In this document: positions 27,669 to 37,268 of the stretch, piece after piece
How the letters are laid out: each line of letters starts with the position of its first letter
Position numbering within the stretch: the first letter of the stretch is position 1
Source of the DNA: Muribaculaceae bacterium
GTDB lineage: Bacteria; Bacillota; Clostridia; Lachnospirales; Lachnospiraceae
Length of the DNA: 64,000 nucleotides
Direction of reading: 5' to 3'
NCBI GenBank assembly: GCA_023666425.1
Contig: JAMPCA010000001.1
Coordinates: 758,680-822,679 of the forward strand
Program-made: the position numbers and the translations under genes
The notes under the pieces: model-generated
The model's input: the letters and a program-made list of their open reading frames with translations, nothing else
What the model was told of the DNA's origin: nothing
Database searches by the model: none

Positions 27669-28583
27669 CTACTTTTCCCTATTGATCAGATAGCGGAACA
27701 GCGCTTTGAGAAAATCACTGTTCTCCATCCCCTCCAGGTCCATCACAGCCTCCTCAGACTGGCGCTCTACCTCCCGCCTTGCCTGCTCCATGCCATAAAG
27801 GGCGACATAGGTGGCCTTGTTGTTCTTCTCGTCGCTTCCGATGGGCTTTCCCAGCACCTCAAAAGTACTGGTCACATCCAAAATATCATCCTGAATCTGA
27901 AAAGCCATGCCGAGATGTCCTCCGGCGCTTTGCAGCCTGCCGACCTCATTTTCCCCTGCTCCCGCAAGCATCGCGCCCATCATCAGCGCCGCCTCCAGCA
28001 GCGCCGCTGTCTTACAGCGATAGATATAGATAAGCTTCACTTCCCGCTCCCTGTCCTGCAAAAGCGTCCCTTCGCTCTCCACATCCACAGACTGTCCCCC
28101 CACCATGCCCTTCGCCCCGGCATGGGAAGAAAGGCAGGCAAAGGCTCTTGCCATATCCACATCGCAGGCGCCATGCTCCAAAGCCTCTTTTACCATCGCC
28201 TCCGCTACAATCTCGTAGGCATGGTTTAACAGCGCATCTCCGGCGAGAATCCCCATCGCCTCCCCATACACGGCATGGGTGGTCTTTCTGCCCCGGCGGT
28301 ACTCGTCGTTGTCCATGGCGGGAAGGTCGTCGTGCACCAGCGAATATGTGTGAATGCACTCGATTGCCGCCATAAAGGGATAGGGTCTCTCCCCCCTCCC
28401 GCCAAACATCTCATAGGCCGCCTCCAGCAGCAGCGGCCGGAGCCGCTTGCCCCCTGCGGTCACGCTGTATTCCATGGCTGATCGCAGGGTCGTTGCATAG
28501 CCCAGCTCTTCCCCCGGAAGATATTGTAAAAGCACCTTGTCTATGTGCGCCGCCCGCGCCGCGATCTCCTCTGCAATTCCCAT
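27669..28583 (-). CDS. ispA: Short-chain polyprenyl (farnesyl) diphosphate synthase
   Basis: 304 residues. Both Asp-rich motifs are present: HDDLPAMDNDEYRRG and FQIQDDILDVTS, with GGKRLRPLL upstream. Condenses IPP with DMAPP and GPP. The start overlaps the xseB stop at 28583, showing coupling with the exonuclease VII genes. Confidence 0.96.
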   Translation of the reverse strand: MGIAEEIAARAAHIDKVLLQYLPGEELGYATTLRSAMEYSVTAGGKRLRPLLLEAAYEMFGGRGERPYPFMAAIECIHTYSLVHDDLPAMDNDEYRRGRKTTHAVYGEAMGILAGDALLNHAYEIVAEAMVKEALEHGACDVDMARAFACLSSHAGAKGMVGGQSVDVESEGTLLQDREREVKLIYIYRCKTAALLEAALMMGAMLAGAGENEVGRLQSAGGHLGMAFQIQDDILDVTSTFEVLGKPIGSDEKNNKATYVALYGMEQARREVERQSEEAVMDLEGMENSDFLKALFRYLINREK

Positions 28584-28822
28584 CAGAATTCCTCCAGACT
28601 GCCATCTTCCATCATTACCAGCATGGTCTTTTCCATCTCATCCAGCATACTGTTTGCGGCATTCAGCTCCTTAAGCCCCTGCTGGTACAGTGCAAAGGAC
28701 TGCTCTAAGGTCGCCTCCGGCTTCTCCATCGCGTCTAAAATCTCCTCAATTGCCGCAAAGCGCTCCGCAAGCCCCGTCTCCTGCTCCCTGCCGGGGTTCT
28801 CTTCCATCTCCCTGATTTCCAT
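28583..28822 (-). CDS. xseB: Exodeoxyribonuclease VII small subunit
   Basis: 79 residues from ATG 28822, which has AGGAG 7 nt upstream and gives the usual family length; the longer frame to 28894 would overlap xseA. The helical FAAIEEILDAMEKPEATLEQSFALYQQGL is the conserved XseB core. Pairs with the xseA product to degrade single-stranded DNA. Confidence 0.93.
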   Translation of the reverse strand: MEIREMEENPGREQETGLAERFAAIEEILDAMEKPEATLEQSFALYQQGLKELNAANSMLDEMEKTMLVMMEDGSLEEF

Positions 28823-28865
28823 ATCCACTCTCCTGTCTGTCCTCTGTGCATCCTTTTTACGCTCT

Positions 28866-30083
28866 TTACCCGGACTTTTCCCTGTCCACTGCATTCACCG
28901 AAAGCACCTGCGCATGGATTTCCCCGTCCAGAAGCGCGATTTGAAGATCCTCTCCCGTCCGCACCTGCGAGACAGAGGAAAGCCTCCGCCTGTTTGTCGT
29001 CACATAGGCGTAGCCGGCCCGCAGCTTTTTCGTGGGAGAATTGCTTTCCATGCGCTCTGCCAGCAATGCAAGCCTGTGGCGGTTTTCTTTCAAAAGCTCC
29101 TGCATACGGGTGCAAAGCCTCTCCTCATAGTCCACTGCCCTGCTGCGATTTTCGCGCAGACGGCTCTGGGGACTTAAATAGCGCATCCGCATCCTCTGAC
29201 GCTCCAACGCTGCCCTTGCCTGTTCCAGCCGGCGTCTCATTTCTGTCTCCATACGGCGCTTAAGCTTCCCCAGCTCTCCCAGTGTCTGTGCGCAATCGTA
29301 CACCGCAAGCTCCGCCGCCGCAGAGGGTGTCGGGGCGCGCAGATCCGCCACAAAATCCGCGATCGTCCAATCCGTCTGATGTCCCACCGCCGAAATGACC
29401 GGAACGGAGCATTCAAAGATAGCCCGGGCGACAATCTCCTCATTGAAAGCCCAGAGATCCTCGATGGAACCGCCGCCCCTCCCCACAATGATCACGTCCA
29501 CGCCAAGCTGCTCAAGCGCGCGGATTCCGTCTACGATGGAGCAGGCAGCCCCCTCCCCCTGCACTAAAGCCGGATAGAGAATGAGCTGCACAAAGGGATT
29601 CCTTCTTGCAGAAATATTCCGGATATCCTGCACCGCGGCTCCGGTCGGCGCCGTGACGACGCCAATCCTGCGGGCAAAGCGAGGAATGGGTCGCTTATAC
29701 TCCTCTGCAAACATTCCCATCTCCTCCAGCTCACGCTTTAGCGCCTCAAAGCGCAGATAGAGACTGCCCTCACCCTCCAGCTCAATCTGCCTTGCGTAAA
29801 TCTGATAGCTGCCGTCCCGTTCATAGACCTCCACAGAGCCGGTCACAACGACCTTATCCCCCTCCTTCATGGAAAAGGCAAGTCCTCTGCGGTTTCCCGC
29901 AAACATAACCGCACGAAGGGTTCCGGAGGCGTCCTTTAAGGTAAAATAGATGTGACCGCTGCTGTGATACTTGCAATTGGACACCTCTCCTTTGATACGG
30001 ATGTCATGCAGAAAGAAGTCCTGCGCGAACATATCCCTGATATATTTATTTACCTGTCCTACGGAATAAATATTTTTTGTCAT
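28866..30083 (-). CDS. xseA: Exodeoxyribonuclease VII large subunit
   Basis: 405 residues. N-terminal OB fold (FLHDIRIKGEVSNCKYHSSGHIYFTLKD), then the catalytic domain with RIGVVTAPTGAAVQDI, DVIIVGRGGGSIEDLWAFN and SAVGHQTDWTIADFVAD. The C-terminal coiled-coil is shorter than in E. coli. Start overlaps the nusB stop by 4 bp. Confidence 0.97.
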   Translation of the reverse strand: MTKNIYSVGQVNKYIRDMFAQDFFLHDIRIKGEVSNCKYHSSGHIYFTLKDASGTLRAVMFAGNRRGLAFSMKEGDKVVVTGSVEVYERDGSYQIYARQIELEGEGSLYLRFEALKRELEEMGMFAEEYKRPIPRFARRIGVVTAPTGAAVQDIRNISARRNPFVQLILYPALVQGEGAACSIVDGIRALEQLGVDVIIVGRGGGSIEDLWAFNEEIVARAIFECSVPVISAVGHQTDWTIADFVADLRAPTPSAAAELAVYDCAQTLGELGKLKRRMETEMRRRLEQARAALERQRMRMRYLSPQSRLRENRSRAVDYEERLCTRMQELLKENRHRLALLAERMESNSPTKKLRAGYAYVTTNRRRLSSVSQVRTGEDLQIALLDGEIHAQVLSVNAVDREKSG

Positions 30084-30475
30084 GTGAGCTTCGCCAAAAT
30101 TCCATTTACAAAGGAGGGTGAGGCGTCCGTGCCGTACCTTTTTGCCAGCTCTACTGCCTCGTTGATGGACACTGCCACCGGAATATCCTCCTCGTGGCGC
30201 ATCTCATACACCGCCAGCCGGATAATTGTCAGATCCACCTTGCCCATACGGCTGGTTTTCCAGCCGGACGACACCTGATTGATTGCCGCATCCAGCTCTT
30301 CCACACATGCAAACACTGCATTACATTTTTCCGTGAGGTATTCCAGATCCTTTCCCTGAAGCTGCTCCTGTTCCTCCTCAAAAAATGAAAGCTGCTCCGG
30401 AAGCTCTCCCTCCCCGTGAAATTCGATGCGAAATAACATTTTAAAAATATTTTCCCGTAATTCCCGTCTCGTCAT
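30080..30475 (-). CDS. nusB: Transcription antitermination factor NusB
   Basis: 131 residues from ATG 30475 (AAAGG 6 nt upstream), matching the family. All-helical; RRELRENIFKMLFRIEF and VDLTIIRLAVYEM are conserved, as is INEAVELAKRYG near the end. Supports rRNA antitermination with NusE. The frame is open upstream to 30568 but through a repeat-rich leader (LPHNK twice) that is unlikely to be translated as part of NusB. Confidence 0.95.
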   Translation of the reverse strand: MTRRELRENIFKMLFRIEFHGEGELPEQLSFFEEEQEQLQGKDLEYLTEKCNAVFACVEELDAAINQVSSGWKTSRMGKVDLTIIRLAVYEMRHEEDIPVAVSINEAVELAKRYGTDASPSFVNGILAKLT

Positions 30476-30491
30476 GTGATACCTTTCTTTA

Positions 30492-30529
30492 TTGTGGGGC
30501 AATACCCCTTTTTTGTTGTGGGGCAATAC
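30492..30529. repeat. 14-bp direct repeat in nusB leader
   Basis: TTGTGGGGCAATAC occurs at 30492-30505 and 30516-30529 (24-bp offset). On the plus strand the first copy forms GGGG-CAATA-CCCC followed by six T, a weak terminator-like element. Confidence 0.7.
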
Positions 30530-30530
30530 A

Positions 30531-30559
30531 AGAGGACATCTAATTATTAGATGTCCTCT
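30531..30559 (-). terminator. 13-bp stem-loop between asp23 gene and nusB
   Basis: AGAGGACATCTAA (30531-30543) pairs perfectly with TTAGATGTCCTCT (30547-30559) across a 3-nt loop. It lies 37 bp after the Asp23-protein stop and is followed on the minus strand by TTGTATT, a poor U tract, so partial termination or attenuation ahead of nusB is likely. Confidence 0.6.
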
Positions 30560-30595
30560 ATTATACAACAGTGATGAAAATTAAGAAACCCCAAA

Positions 30596-30973
30596 TTACT
30601 GGTTGCCATCCATATCAACGCTTGCAATGCGGACATTTACTGTCGCCACTGTAAGTCCGGTCATATTTTCAATGGCCGACTTCACCCGGTCCTGCACCTT
30701 CGTCGACACCTCCGGGATTGAGAAGCCATAAGCAATATTGATGGCCACGTCCACCTTCACCTCATCTTCAAGCACTTCGACCATGATTCCCTTCGACAGA
30801 TTCTTCATGCCAAGTCTGCTGACAATCTCATTGGTGATATTGCCCGCCATGGAGCTGACTCCCTCCGCTTCTGTGGCCGCCAGTCCCGCGATAATCGCAA
30901 CGACTTCATCTGCCACCCGAACCTCGCCGATATCATCGGATTTTATCTTGAATGTTTTCCTGCTATCAGCCAT
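30596..30973 (-). CDS. Asp23/Gls24 family envelope stress protein
   Basis: 125 residues. Conserved VADEVVAIIAGLAATEAEGVSSMAG start and VKVDVAINIAYGFSIPEV core with NVRIASVDMD end. Small cytosolic protein, membrane-associated through partners in staphylococci; exact function unsettled. The Asp23-nusB linkage is typical of Clostridia and Bacilli. An AGGAGG site lies 8 nt before ATG 30973. Confidence 0.93.
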   Translation of the reverse strand: MADSRKTFKIKSDDIGEVRVADEVVAIIAGLAATEAEGVSSMAGNITNEIVSRLGMKNLSKGIMVEVLEDEVKVDVAINIAYGFSIPEVSTKVQDRVKSAIENMTGLTVATVNVRIASVDMDGNQ

Positions 30974-31010
30974 ACCAAAATGCCTCCTAATGTCTTTTTA
31001 CTAAAATAGT

Positions 31011-31039
31011 ATTATAGCAGACCTGACTCCTTTTGCAAA
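31011..31039 (-). promoter_or_regulatory. Promoter of Asp23 protein gene
   Basis: On the minus strand TTTGCA (31034-31039), 17 nt, and TGC-TATAAT (31011-31016), an extended -10 element. Likely drives asp23 and, by readthrough, nusB and downstream genes. Confidence 0.65.
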
Positions 31040-31045
31040 GCTTTT

Positions 31046-32188
31046 TTATACGATCTGCCCCTTGGAGACATATACCTGGAAAGAATCATTGCCGGTCAGG
31101 GACTTGCCCTTGCTGATTGTCACATTCTTGTCCGTGATCACATAGTCCACATTCGCGCCTTCCTCAACGACCGTATCCTGCATGAGCACACAGTTCTTTA
31201 CCACTGCGCCCTTGCCAATTTTGACGCCTCTGAACAGAATGCTGTTCTCCACAGTGCCTTCCACCACGCAGCCGTCCGCGAGCATAACGTTCTTTGCTAC
31301 GGAACCGTTGATATAGCGGGTCGGATTGTCGTCGCGGATCTTGGTGTAAATCTGGTTGCCGGAAAAAAGAGCGTCCAGATTCTCCTCGTCCAGAAGCCGC
31401 ATATTCTCCTCAAAGTAGCTCTTCATATCGTGAATATGCGCCACATAGCCCTCATAGCAATAGCCCCGGATATCAAGCTGTTCCACCTGCGGCTCTAAGA
31501 GATCCCTCACAAAATAAGTCAGGCCATGTACATACGCCTCGTCGATCAGGCGGATCAAAAGCTCCCGCTCAATGACATAGATATTCAGGCTGAAATTCAT
31601 CTCCCCGTCCTCGCTGGGGTTGATGTAAATTTTGCTCACTCTGTCCCCGTTCAGGCCGAGAGAATAATAGAGGTCAATCGTGTCTGTGCTCTGGCGGATC
31701 AGCGCCTCTGGAATTTCCTGCTTCCGGTACACCATGGTCACGTCTGCGCCGCTCTTTATATGGGCGTCCAAAAGATCCCGGAAATCAAAGTTGACCGCGA
31801 TGTTCGCATCACTCATAATCACATACTTTTCTGTCTGCTTCTTGAGAAAGCCCTTGATACTCTCCAATGCCTCGATACGGCCTGCGTAAACCTTCACCTG
31901 CCGCTGTGCGAAGGGAGGCACAATGTTCAGACCGCCCTTCTTTCTCGTCAGATCCCACTCACGGCCGGAACCGAGATGATCCAGCAGCGAATGGTAATTT
32001 TTGCGGACGATCACGGAAATATTGTCAATGCCGCTGTGCACCATGCTCGAGAGCAAAAAGTCGCACATACGGTATCTGCCTGCAAATGGAATGGAGGCCA
32101 TCAGACGCTCGGATACCAGATCCGGAACCAGGGAATCATAGCTGTTCGGGAAGATAATTCCCAATGCCTCTGCCTTTGAATTTACCAT
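31046..32188 (-). CDS. glgD: Glucose-1-phosphate adenylyltransferase subunit GlgD
   Basis: 380 residues. Nucleotidyltransferase N-domain ([21 protein letters not shown]) and C-terminal left-handed beta-helix repeats ([22 protein letters not shown]). It lacks the GGxGxRL pyrophosphorylase loop that GlgC has, as usual for the regulatory GlgD subunit. ATG overlaps the glgC stop by 7 bp, so the two are coupled and form a heteromer for ADP-glucose synthesis. Confidence 0.95.
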   Translation of the reverse strand: MVNSKAEALGIIFPNSYDSLVPDLVSERLMASIPFAGRYRMCDFLLSSMVHSGIDNISVIVRKNYHSLLDHLGSGREWDLTRKKGGLNIVPPFAQRQVKVYAGRIEALESIKGFLKKQTEKYVIMSDANIAVNFDFRDLLDAHIKSGADVTMVYRKQEIPEALIRQSTDTIDLYYSLGLNGDRVSKIYINPSEDGEMNFSLNIYVIERELLIRLIDEAYVHGLTYFVRDLLEPQVEQLDIRGYCYEGYVAHIHDMKSYFEENMRLLDEENLDALFSGNQIYTKIRDDNPTRYINGSVAKNVMLADGCVVEGTVENSILFRGVKIGKGAVVKNCVLMQDTVVEEGANVDYVITDKNVTISKGKSLTGNDSFQVYVSKGQIV

Positions 32189-33393
32189 TTCTCCTCACCC
32201 TCCTTCACATCTTCATAGACCATGGCGTTCGGCCCAACCTTTGCGCCGGAGCCAATCGTCACTCCCGAAGCGACCGTAGCCACCTCGCCTACACCCTCGC
32301 CCTCCGGCTGTGCACCGACGACAGCATTCTCTCCAATCACGACGTTCTCGGCAATGATACAGTGCTTCACCACCGCTCCTGCCCGGATCACTGTGCGGCC
32401 CATGATCACCGCATCCTCCACGACAGCGCCCGCCTCCACGGTAACACCGGCAAAGAGAATCGAGTGCTTCACGGTACCCTGAATGCTGCAGCCGTCTGTA
32501 ATCATGGAATCTACAACCACCGCCTCCTTGCCGATGCGGTGCCCGGTCATACCGCTGTTGCGGCTGAAAATCTTCCATTGCTCGTCAAAAAGGTCGATGC
32601 CGCTGTGCTCCGGATCCAAAACCTCCATATTGGCCTCCCAGAGTGAGGGAATCGTCCCCACGTCCTTCCAGTAGCCGTTAAAGTGGTAGGCATACATCTG
32701 CCGGTCGTCCCTGAGAAGATTCGGAATAATGTTTTTACCGAAATCATTCTCAGAATTCGGGTCTGCCTCGTCCTCGACGAGGTATTTGCGGAGAATATCC
32801 CAGTTGAAAATATAGATACCCATGGAAGCCAGATTGGACTTCGGCTCCTTCGGCTTCTCCTGAAACTCGGTGATCTTGTCATTCTCGTCCGCCACCATCA
32901 GGCCGAAGCGGGAAGCCTCCTCCCACGGAACCTCCATGACTGCCACGGAGAACTCCGCGCCCTTTTTCTTATGGAACTCCAGAAAATCACTGTAGTCCTG
33001 CTTGCAGATCTGGTCGCCGGAGAGAATAATCACATACTCCGGATCATAGCGCTCAATAAAGGCGATATTCTGGTAAATTGCGTTGGCCGTTCCCTTGTAC
33101 CAGTCAGATCCGGATGCCTTCTGGTAAGGCGGAAGCACATGTACGCCTCCATACAGACGATCAAGATCCCATGGCTGTCCATTTCCGATATACTCATTCA
33201 GCACAAAGGGCTGATACTGCGTAAGGATTCCGACCGTGTCAATCCCGGAATTCACACAGTTCGACAACGGAAAGTCGATGATTCGATACTTGCCGCCGAA
33301 AGGCACCGCAGGCTTCGCGAGCTTCTGCGTCAGGGCATAGAGTCTGGACCCTTGTCCGCCGGCAAGCAGCATTGCAACTAATTCTTTTGCCAT
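32182..33393 (-). CDS. glgC: Glucose-1-phosphate adenylyltransferase GlgC
   Basis: 403 residues. [30 protein letters not shown] is cut short here: key elements are the GGQGSRL loop near residue 13 and the KPAVPFGG lysine. [16 protein letters not shown] carries the metal Asp; the C-terminal beta-helix ([14 protein letters not shown]) is complete. Makes ADP-glucose for glycogen. A GGAAGGAG site precedes ATG 33393. Confidence 0.96.
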   Translation of the reverse strand: MAKELVAMLLAGGQGSRLYALTQKLAKPAVPFGGKYRIIDFPLSNCVNSGIDTVGILTQYQPFVLNEYIGNGQPWDLDRLYGGVHVLPPYQKASGSDWYKGTANAIYQNIAFIERYDPEYVIILSGDQICKQDYSDFLEFHKKKGAEFSVAVMEVPWEEASRFGLMVADENDKITEFQEKPKEPKSNLASMGIYIFNWDILRKYLVEDEADPNSENDFGKNIIPNLLRDDRQMYAYHFNGYWKDVGTIPSLWEANMEVLDPEHSGIDLFDEQWKIFSRNSGMTGHRIGKEAVVVDSMITDGCSIQGTVKHSILFAGVTVEAGAVVEDAVIMGRTVIRAGAVVKHCIIAENVVIGENAVVGAQPEGEGVGEVATVASGVTIGSGAKVGPNAMVYEDVKEGEEKW

Positions 33394-33450
33394 AATTACT
33401 AAAACTCCTTCCTATTTTATGATTTTATTGTTCATGTTTTACATATTTTC

Positions 33451-33456
33451 ATCATA
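33451..33456 (-). promoter_or_regulatory. Extended -10 of glgC-glgD
   Basis: TGA-TATGAT on the minus strand, about 58 nt before glgC ATG. No good -35 element was found. Confidence 0.35.
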
Positions 33457-33490
33457 TCACAAATGAATCTGTATGCCTAGTACTATTTTG

Positions 33491-34423
33491 CTATTTCCCC
33501 AAAATTTCTGCGGTATTGATGAACTCGTAGGGCGTCTGCTGGTACACATAATAATTTAGCCAATTTGCATAAAGGATATTCCCATGGGAGCGCCACTGGA
33601 GCAGGGGCTTTTTCGTATCGTCGTCATTCGGGTAATAATTCACCGGAAGCCCGACCGGCAGCCCCTTGTCCTTGTCCCTCTTATATTCTTTATGCAGAGT
33701 CACCCGGTCATATTCCGGATGTCCCATCATAAAAATCTGACTTCCATCCTGATTGATGACAAGAAAAACGCCAGCCTCCACGGATTCTGCCAGAATCGTG
33801 AGATTTTCCTGCCGGACAATATCCTCCCTGCGCACCTCGGTATGACGGGAATGGGGCGCAAAAAAGAGATCGTCGAAGCCTCTGACCAGCGGAATCTTTC
33901 GGTTTTTTACCCTGTGTTCATAGATGCCGAACATCTTTTTTTCCAGCGGATATTTGGGGATCCCATAATGGTAATACAAAGCGGCCTGCGCTCCCCAGCA
34001 CAGATGAAGCGTAGATGTCACATGCGTCTTCGACCACTCCATCACCCCGCAGATCTCCTGCCAGTAATCCACCTGCTCATATTCCATCAGCTCCACCGGA
34101 GCGCCTGTGATAATCAGTCCGTCGAAATACTGATTTTTAATATCCGAAAAAGTCTGATAGAATTTGTTCAGATGGCTCACTGAGGTGTGGGTGGACTGAT
34201 GGCTGTCCATCATTACAAAAGATACATCTACCTGCAGGGGTGTGTTGGACAGGGAGCGCAGAATCTGAAGCTCTGTGTCCTCCTTTAGGGGCATCAGGTT
34301 CACAATCACAATACGAATCGGACGGATATCCTGATGCATGGCCCGCGTCTCATCCATCACAAATATATTTTCTCTCTCTAATATCTCCTTGGTAGGCAGA
34401 TCACTCTGTGTCCTAATCGGCAT
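33491..34423 (-). CDS. metA: Homoserine O-acyltransferase MetA, predicted acetyltransferase
   Basis: 310 residues. Class I amidotransferase-like fold; catalytic Cys in LHLCWGAQAALYYHYG, His and Glu in PHSRHTEV and the later EYDR region. Residue 111 is Glu in GAPVELMEYEQV. In characterised MetA enzymes Glu at this position goes with acetyl-CoA and Gly with succinyl-CoA, so this enzyme is predicted to make O-acetylhomoserine for methionine synthesis. It follows ligA by 31 bp and may share its transcript. No SAM riboswitch was seen upstream. Confidence 0.94.
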   Translation of the reverse strand: MPIRTQSDLPTKEILERENIFVMDETRAMHQDIRPIRIVIVNLMPLKEDTELQILRSLSNTPLQVDVSFVMMDSHQSTHTSVSHLNKFYQTFSDIKNQYFDGLIITGAPVELMEYEQVDYWQEICGVMEWSKTHVTSTLHLCWGAQAALYYHYGIPKYPLEKKMFGIYEHRVKNRKIPLVRGFDDLFFAPHSRHTEVRREDIVRQENLTILAESVEAGVFLVINQDGSQIFMMGHPEYDRVTLHKEYKRDKDKGLPVGLPVNYYPNDDDTKKPLLQWRSHGNILYANWLNYYVYQQTPYEFINTAEILGK

Positions 34424-34454
34424 ACCCGTTTTCCCTCTTTTCTATACATTCCTC

Positions 34455-36416
34455 TTATTTTTCTCCAAAGCGGGCGATAAACTCCTCCTCCGTGAGAATC
34501 GGAATCTGCATCTCCCGCGCCTTGCGGTTCTTGGAAGATTCGGATGCTGCGTCGTTGTTCACCAGAAAACTGGTCTTTTTAGAAACGCCTGCAGTCACCC
34601 TTCCTCCCTGCGCTTCCACAAAGGCCTTGAATTCATCACGGTTTTTATAGATGTGCACATCTCCGGTAATTACAAAGGCAAGCCCCATGCAGCTTCCTCC
34701 CGTGCGCTCCGCTACCGGCACATGCTCCACATTCACCTCCTGAAGAAGATTCTTAAGGCTCTCCTGATTTTTCTCATTCCTGTACCAGTTTAAAATAGAG
34801 TTGGAGCGCTCTCCCCCGATGCCCTCCACATCTTCAAAGCCCATACCTTCTTCCATACGCTGTAAAAACGCGTCAAAACCGATAAATGTGACAAGCTTTT
34901 TGGCCGCATCAATTCCAATCAGCGGAATACACAGTGCAAAAATAAAATTCACCGGATGTACATGACGGCTCTTTTCGATGGAGCTGTCCATGTTTGCCAC
35001 GGACTTCTCCCCAAAGCCCTCCTGCTGCGCAATTGTCTCAAAATGTTCTTTCAGGTGATAGATGTCCGCAAACTCCCGGATATACCCGTCGTTGATGAAT
35101 TTTAACATGGTCTGGGTCGACAGACCGTCAATTTCCATGCCGTTTTTGCCGACAAAACGGGCAAACTTTTTGACATTTTTTGCAACACAATCCGGGTTCG
35201 TGCAATGCAGGGTCTTCGTACCGCCGGGGCTGACATTGATTCTTGTGCTGGCATGGCACACCGGGCACTCCCCGGGAATCTCCACCTCCCCGACAGCGTC
35301 GCTTACGGCGATACACTTCGGAATGATCTTGTTCGCCTTAATGACCGTCAGCGTACACTCCCTGCCCAGCCCAAGGCGCTCGATCTCGCTCAGATTACAG
35401 AGGCTCGCCCTTGACACCGTGGTTCCCTCGAGCTGCACCGGCTCAAATACTGCTACCGGAGAGATCGTAGACACCGCGCAGGACCACTCGATATGGGAAA
35501 GTTTTGTGTCCGCCGAGGCGTCCTGCCACTTGAAGGCAAGTCCCGCCCTTGTGGCATGGTGCCCGGTCACGCTTCCGCTGGAGGCATAGTCCGTATCGTC
35601 ATAGCACAGCACCAGCCCATCCACCGGAATATCCATCTGCCGTTTTTCCACCTGCGCCGTCCAGCGCTCTACCACCTCCGGGAGATTCTCTCTGTCTGTC
35701 TTTTCATAGTCTACCACGGTAAAGCCCAGCGTCTTCAGATATTCCATCCGTTCGCCCCATGAGACAAGCTCCTCCTCCATATAGACCAGCGTAAAGGCGT
35801 GAAACTGTACGCACCGCTCTTTCACCTGCGCCGGATCGTCCAGATTCAGTGTCCCGGAAGCAAGATTTCTCGGATTCGCATATTTCTCATTATCGTCCTC
35901 AATCGTATCGTTGATGACGGCAAAATCTGTGTAGGAGATAGCCGCCTCGCCGCGCACCACCATATGTCCCTTGTATTTGATTTTCAGCGGAAATCCGGAA
36001 ATGGAATTCTTTAGGAAGGTGATGTTCTTGCCTACCTCTCCGTTTCCCCGGGTGAGAATTTTTACAAGCTTTCCCTCTTCATAGGTCAGCATCAGCGTCA
36101 GCCCGTCCAGCTTCCAGCTCAGCCAGACGGGACGCTCCCCCGCCCACTCCTGCAGCTCGGAAATCAGCTTGGTCTTCGCCAGAGAGAGTGCGGGAAATTC
36201 GTGTATCTCTTTCTCCCCGCCGGACTCATAGCCCACAGTCTGGGTAGGGCTGTCAGGCCGCACATAGTCCGTCTCCTGCTCAAGCTCCATAAGCTCATCC
36301 AAAAGCAAATCCCACTCATAATTGGACATTGCCTCCTGCCCGCTGTTATAGTAGGAGCCCGAAGCAAGGTTCAGCTGCTCTACCAGTTTGTCAATGCGCA
36401 TACGTTTTTCTTCCAT
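34455..36416 (-). CDS. ligA: NAD-dependent DNA ligase
   Basis: 653 residues. Domain Ia, then the adenylation domain with catalytic Lys in WKLDGLTL, NPRNLASGTLN, an OB fold (GTTVSRASLCNLSEIERLGLG), a tetracysteine zinc finger (CPVCHAS / CTNPDC), helix-hairpin-helix repeats and a C-terminal BRCT domain (AFVITGDVHIYKNRDEF). Complete. AGGAGGG is 6 nt upstream of ATG 36416; an internal ATG at 36401 is also possible. It follows the pseudouridine synthase by 29 bp. Some Lachnospiraceae carry two ligA genes; sequence here is somewhat divergent, so this could be the accessory one. Confidence 0.94.
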   Translation of the reverse strand: MEEKRMRIDKLVEQLNLASGSYYNSGQEAMSNYEWDLLLDELMELEQETDYVRPDSPTQTVGYESGGEKEIHEFPALSLAKTKLISELQEWAGERPVWLSWKLDGLTLMLTYEEGKLVKILTRGNGEVGKNITFLKNSISGFPLKIKYKGHMVVRGEAAISYTDFAVINDTIEDDNEKYANPRNLASGTLNLDDPAQVKERCVQFHAFTLVYMEEELVSWGERMEYLKTLGFTVVDYEKTDRENLPEVVERWTAQVEKRQMDIPVDGLVLCYDDTDYASSGSVTGHHATRAGLAFKWQDASADTKLSHIEWSCAVSTISPVAVFEPVQLEGTTVSRASLCNLSEIERLGLGRECTLTVIKANKIIPKCIAVSDAVGEVEIPGECPVCHASTRINVSPGGTKTLHCTNPDCVAKNVKKFARFVGKNGMEIDGLSTQTMLKFINDGYIREFADIYHLKEHFETIAQQEGFGEKSVANMDSSIEKSRHVHPVNFIFALCIPLIGIDAAKKLVTFIGFDAFLQRMEEGMGFEDVEGIGGERSNSILNWYRNEKNQESLKNLLQEVNVEHVPVAERTGGSCMGLAFVITGDVHIYKNRDEFKAFVEAQGGRVTAGVSKKTSFLVNNDAASESSKNRKAREMQIPILTEEEFIARFGEK

Positions 36417-36445
36417 ATTACCCTCCTGAATATGCTCTCTGCTGT

Positions 36446-37192
36446 TTACTCTCTCCTCTTTTTCTCCCGGGCTGGCGCGTTGGAGGATCCTGCAAGTCCC
36501 TCCATGAGCGCCTCATACTCCCCGCCCGCGATTTCCCTGTACTCGCCAACAGCCAGATTCCCCAGCCGGATATTCATTATCCGAACCCGGATCAGCCGTA
36601 CCACCCGGTAACCAAATGCCTCGCACATACGCCGGATCTGCCGGTTCAGCCCCTGCGTCAGCACAATGCGGAACTTTCTTTCCGCGACTTTCTCAACCAC
36701 ACACTTTCTGGTGGTGACGGAAAGCTCTTCTATGTAGACCCCCGAGGCCATTCCCTGTACAAATTCCGGAGTCACCGCCTTGTTCACCGTGACAATGTAC
36801 TCTTTTTCATGCCGGTTGCCCGCCCGCATCATCCGATTGACAATATCCCCGTTGTTTGTAAGGAGCAAAAGCCCCTCGGAATTCTTATCCAGACGTCCGA
36901 TGGGGTAAATCCGCTTCGGATATTGCAGAAAATCCACAACATTATCTTTTTCACGCTTCTCTGCGGTACAGACAATGCCCTTTGGTTTATATAGTGCAAG
37001 GAGTATCCTCTCCTCCTCCGGCCGCACCTCGCTGCCCCGGCAACAGACTCTCTGCCCCGGAAGCACCTGATCTCCGAGTATGGCGATCTGTCCGTCGATT
37101 GTGACAGCGCCCTCTGCAATCAGCCGGTCTGCCTCCCTGCGGGAGCATACCCCCGACTCACTTAAATATTTATTGACCCGAATACCTTCCAT
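36446..37192 (-). CDS. RsuA/RluF-type rRNA pseudouridine synthase
   Basis: 248 residues from ATG 37192 (AAGGG 4 nt upstream). N-terminal S4 domain (IRVNKYLSESGVCSRREADRL) and the catalytic motif PIGRLDKNSEGLLLLTNNG with the nucleophilic Asp. GLNRQIRRMCEAFGYRVVRLIR is the family C-motif. Closest by eye to RluF (23S U2604). It heads a likely rluF-ligA-metA transcript. Confidence 0.9.
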   Translation of the reverse strand: MEGIRVNKYLSESGVCSRREADRLIAEGAVTIDGQIAILGDQVLPGQRVCCRGSEVRPEEERILLALYKPKGIVCTAEKREKDNVVDFLQYPKRIYPIGRLDKNSEGLLLLTNNGDIVNRMMRAGNRHEKEYIVTVNKAVTPEFVQGMASGVYIEELSVTTRKCVVEKVAERKFRIVLTQGLNRQIRRMCEAFGYRVVRLIRVRIMNIRLGNLAVGEYREIAGGEYEALMEGLAGSSNAPAREKKRRE

Positions 37193-37268
37193 CGTTCCCT
37201 TTCTCATGTAATTGGAAAATGCGGAGACTATTGTCTCCGCAATTCCTTCTTATTCTTTCCGCAGACTG

